NCBI RefSeq assembly: GCF_019145355.1
Contig: NZ_JAHSTY010000001.1
Coordinates: 1,922,001-1,986,000, forward strand
Source: Pseudomonas azadiae
Lineage (GTDB): Bacteria > Pseudomonadota > Gammaproteobacteria > Pseudomonadales > Pseudomonadaceae
Length of the DNA stretch: 64,000 bases
Direction of reading: 5' to 3'
Shown here: one piece after another, positions 61,992 to 64,000 of the stretch
Position numbering within the stretch: position 1 is the first letter of the stretch
Layout: the number at the start of each line of letters is the position of its first letter
Made by a program: the position numbers and the translations under genes
The notes under the pieces: generated by a model
What the model was told of the DNA's origin: nothing
Seen by the model: the letters and a program-made list of their open reading frames with translations, nothing else
Database searches by the model: none

Positions 61992-62618
61992 ATGAGACAT
62001 CACCCAAAACCTCAGAAATCACAAAAAATGACATCAGCTATCGAATCCGGAAGTTTTATAGCCAAATGCGGATCAGGAAAGAAATACAAAGTCATTGAGA
62101 AAACCAAAGAAACAAATGAACCAAGCACACACTACAAACAAGTCTTTGTAACCATCCAAAAGTCATACTTTCTATCAACAGGCGAAGCTGTAAACAAACT
62201 CTCAGACAAACACTACCTGATCGTCAAAAATCAGATAATTATTAGCCGAACAGAAGCAATAATTAACAAACCAACTATCGCAGACATAAAGTCAATATTT
62301 GACTACCTTAAGAACCAAGCCTTATGCATTGCTATAATGCTCGCGATCCCAGAACTTACAAAAGTTTTATTCAAGGCCTACAATAACCCTGCGCTAACAA
62401 TCAACTCTATTTGCATTGCATTTGGTGCAGCAACAGTATTCAGTATTTACAATTTAATCGGACTCTTCTCCAGCCTGGAAGACAAACCAAAACTCAAACC
62501 ACTCGATATCATTGTGATTTTATTTATACTTGGTTTTAACGCAGCAGTAATGTGGCTGGCGATATTGAAAGCCCTCCAAGGAATAGACATTGACACTATT
62601 TCCTTCAGGCCTACCTAG
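61992..62618 (+). CDS. AT-rich three-TM membrane protein, unknown
   Basis: The 208-residue product has a Lys-rich soluble N-terminal half (about 1-105) and three TM helices (near 108-128, 133-158 and 172-197). Base and codon use are far more AT-rich than any other gene in the window (many AAA, ATA, TTT and ACA codons), which marks recent acquisition. It lies alone on the plus strand between the Q gene and the lysis block and has its own terminator. It behaves like a phage cargo (moron) gene. The soluble-domain-plus-TM layout recalls effector proteins of defence systems, but I recognise no motif. Confidence 0.75.
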   Translation: MRHHPKPQKSQKMTSAIESGSFIAKCGSGKKYKVIEKTKETNEPSTHYKQVFVTIQKSYFLSTGEAVNKLSDKHYLIVKNQIIISRTEAIINKPTIADIKSIFDYLKNQALCIAIMLAIPELTKVLFKAYNNPALTINSICIAFGAATVFSIYNLIGLFSSLEDKPKLKPLDIIVILFILGFNAAVMWLAILKALQGIDIDTISFRPT

Positions 62619-62667
62619 GTATCAACTGCTAGACAGCCAGCTATCCTTTCATAAAAACACTACACAT

Positions 62668-62698
62668 AAAAAAGCCCTGCGCAATCGCGGGGCTTTTT
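62668..62698. terminator. Bidirectional terminator
   Basis: AAAAGCCCTGCG-CAAT-CGCGGGGCTTTT has A and T runs on both sides. It ends the AT-rich gene on the plus strand and lies 73 bp past Q on the minus strand. Confidence 0.88.
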
Positions 62699-62770
62699 AT
62701 GTGGTGTCGCGCTTGAAAAGCTGAACACGGTGTCATGAAAACAGGTGTTTATCCGCGAGGAAAGCTATTT

Positions 62771-63085
62771 CTACGCGACTTCGCGAAACACCTCAATAGC
62801 GCAGTCAACCCAGGCCACACCAGCCTTAATCAACTCGCGCGCCTCAGCCTCACCCATGTCGTTCTCCCGGGCAATCCGCAACGCTGGCCACTTCGCGCCG
62901 AAGTACAGCCAGATGAAGTTGCCCATCTGCGCGTCACGCGTGGCGAGCTTGGCCACCGCCCGATCCACGACCAGGGCAACGTCATCAGTGACGCAGTAAT
63001 TCTTGATGCCGCCCTCCGTGACGTTGTTGTCTCGGATGAGCGCATAGAGTGGTGAAACGTACCGAGGCACGCCCATTCCATCCAT
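62771..63085 (-). CDS. Phage antitermination protein Q, 5'-truncated
   Basis: The frame encodes GVPRYVSPLYALIRDN, TDDVALVVDRAVAKLA, LYFGAKWPALRIAREN and MGEAEARELIKAGVAWVD, typical of pseudomonad Q-type antiterminators of late phage genes. From ATG 63085 it has 104 residues. The frame is open a little further (GTWWRM...), resembling the Q sequence before the SP motif, and then breaks off near 63100, where integrase sequence begins on the other strand. The expected N-terminal residues are missing, so activity is doubtful. Confidence 0.75.
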   Translation of the reverse strand: MDGMGVPRYVSPLYALIRDNNVTEGGIKNYCVTDDVALVVDRAVAKLATRDAQMGNFIWLYFGAKWPALRIARENDMGEAEARELIKAGVAWVDCAIEVFREVA

Positions 63086-64000
63086 GCGCCACCAGGTGCC
63101 GCGAGCGGATCACGCTCAAGCCCACCGCCACTAACCTGAAGAAGGCTGAGCAGCACAAGGCCGCGATCGAACACGCTATATCGATCGGCACCTTCGAGTA
63201 CTCGGTGACCTTTCCGGGATCTGCCCGGGCGGCAAAGTTTGCGCCCGAGGTATCCCGAGAGACGGTCAACGGCTACTTGACCAGGTGGCTGGCTGCGAAG
63301 GAAAAGCACGTTGCCAGCAGCACCTTCGATGGGTACCGGAAGCTGGTCACGCTTCGCCTGATCCCGGCCCTCGGCGATACCATGCTCGTGGACCTGAAAA
63401 GAAAGGCGGTACGCGACTGGCTCGACACCCTAGAGGTGAGCAACAAGACGCTCAGCAATATCCAGAGCTGCCTACGGTCAGCGCTCAACGATGCAACTGA
63501 GGAAGAGTTGATCGAATTGAATCCGCTCGCCGGCTGGACCTACTCACGCAAGGCAGCTCCGCCAAAAGAGGATGACGTCGACCCCTTCAGCCCTGAGGAA
63601 CAACAGGCCGTGCTGTCCGCCCTCTCCGGCCAGGCGCGCAATATGATGCAGTTCGCCTTGTGGACAGGGCTGCGTACCAGTGAATTGGTTGCACTGGATT
63701 GGGGTGATATTGATTGGTTGCTGCGCGAAGAGGTGATGGTCAGCCGTGCAATGACTCAGGCCAGCAAGGGGAAGGCAGAGACAACGAAGACCGCCGCTGG
63801 GCGCCGAAGCGTGAAGCTGCTCCGGCCTGCACTGGAGGCGTTGAGAGCGCAAAAGGCATACACGTTCTTGGCTGACGCTGAAGTCTTCCAGAATCCACGC
63901 ACTCTTGAGCGCTGGGCCGGAGACGGGCCGATCCGGAAAACAATGTGGGTACCAGCGATGAAGAAGACTGGCGTCCGCTACCGCCGGCCCTACCAGACCC
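63049..64000 (+). CDS. Tyrosine recombinase (phage integrase), partial at both ends
   Basis: From about 63094 the frame reads RCRERITLKPTATNLKKAEQ, the Arm-DNA-binding (DUF3596) region, then a core-binding SAM-like domain (TRWLAAKEKHVASSTFDGY) and the catalytic domain with Arg I in TGLRTSELVALDWGDID and the beta-hairpin Lys in TKTAAGRRSV. The window ends at RYRRPYQT, just before the expected His-x-x-Arg and Tyr. Residues before RCRERI (from GTG 63049) do not look like an integrase start and overlap the Q gene, so the first part of the arm domain seems to be lost. Confidence 0.85.
   Translation, partial: MVKRTEARPFHPCATRCRERITLKPTATNLKKAEQHKAAIEHAISIGTFEYSVTFPGSARAAKFAPEVSRETVNGYLTRWLAAKEKHVASSTFDGYRKLVTLRLIPALGDTMLVDLKRKAVRDWLDTLEVSNKTLSNIQSCLRSALNDATEEELIELNPLAGWTYSRKAAPPKEDDVDPFSPEEQQAVLSALSGQARNMMQFALWTGLRTSELVALDWGDIDWLLREEVMVSRAMTQASKGKAETTKTAAGRRSVKLLRPALEALRAQKAYTFLADAEVFQNPRTLERWAGDGPIRKTMWVPAMKKTGVRYRRPYQT

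Larger units (their letters stand above)
53918..64000. mobile_element. Rearranged prophage/island at the ssrA 3' end
   Basis: From ssrA rightwards the housekeeping genes stop and small unknown genes, antirepressor-like and excisionase-like genes, lysis genes, tail-fibre genes, a Q antiterminator and a tyrosine recombinase appear. No terminase, portal or capsid gene is visible, and two junctions truncate phage genes. The left boundary is taken at the ssrA 3' end, which would act as attL. The right end lies outside the window. Whether this is one deleted prophage or several stacked remnants cannot be settled from this segment. Confidence 0.85.

Noticed and set aside
62735-63055. 106-codon plus-strand frame opposite Q
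   Set aside because: The minus-strand Q protein has clear family segments; this frame has none.
63049-63093. Taking GTG 63049 as a genuine integrase start
   Set aside because: The 15 residues before RCRERI do not resemble the arm-domain start and lie opposite Q coding sequence; kept only as the open-frame limit.
53918-64000. CRISPR array or cas genes in the accessory region
   Set aside because: No series of regularly spaced repeats and no cas-like product was found on either strand.

Overview
The window looks like a chromosome segment of a fluorescent pseudomonad (P. fluorescens group). Support comes from the cbrAB-crcZ-pcnB-folK-panBC order, fluorescens-type GTGGGAGCTGGCTTGCCTGC REPINs, the tmRNA tag ANDENYGQEFALAA, and the rimP-nusA-infB-rbfA-truB-rpsO-pnp and grpE-dnaK-dnaJ-dapB-carAB-greA blocks in the arrangement usual for the genus. 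All family calls are from reading the translations; no database search was possible. Layout: (1) 1-6435: end of cbrA, cbrB, the Crc/Hfq-titrating sRNA CrcZ behind a sigma-54 promoter, pcnB-folK, and panB-panC (no panD follows). (2) 6648-15331: pgi, acs, an MpaB/DUF2236 protein, an RlmI-like methyltransferase and a large DUF748 (AsmA-like) protein. (3) 15621-25388, minus strand: a two-BON-domain periplasmic protein, then pnp, rpsO, truB, rbfA, infB, nusA and rimP, the transcription/translation/RNA-decay superoperon, headed by tRNA-fMet and tRNA-Leu. (4) 25809-33333: secG, tpiA, glmM, folP, ftsH, rlmE; yhbY on the plus strand; a small membrane protein and greA. (5) 33330-42889, minus: carB, carA with a translated-leader/attenuator arrangement, dapB, dnaJ, dnaK and grpE, with good sigma-32 promoters before grpE and dnaK. 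(6) 43143-47376: recN with a LexA box, divergent fur/bamE, rnfH, ratA and smpB. (7) 47413-53001: lactate locus lldR, lldP and a D-lactate dehydrogenase, without the lldD gene that often sits between them; a perfect 17-bp palindrome before lldP is the likely LldR operator. (8) 53521-53917: ssrA (tmRNA). (9) 53918-64000: accessory DNA at the 3' end of ssrA, a rearranged prophage or stacked phage remnants. Its left half (plus strand, 54.1-58.6 kb) carries small unknown genes, a HEPN-like gene interrupted at a dnaX-type A AAA AAG slippery heptamer, a lipoprotein, membrane proteins, a KilA-N/antirepressor-like protein, and DUF4224 plus two excisionase-like genes. Its right half (mostly minus strand) carries a SleB-type endolysin, tail-fibre genes, the Rz/Rz1 spanin pair, a holin, an AT-rich three-TM cargo gene, a Q-type antiterminator and a tyrosine recombinase running off the window. 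Two sequence junctions (near 60410 and 63097) fuse truncated phage genes. The core is conventional; the novelty is in the last 10 kb.
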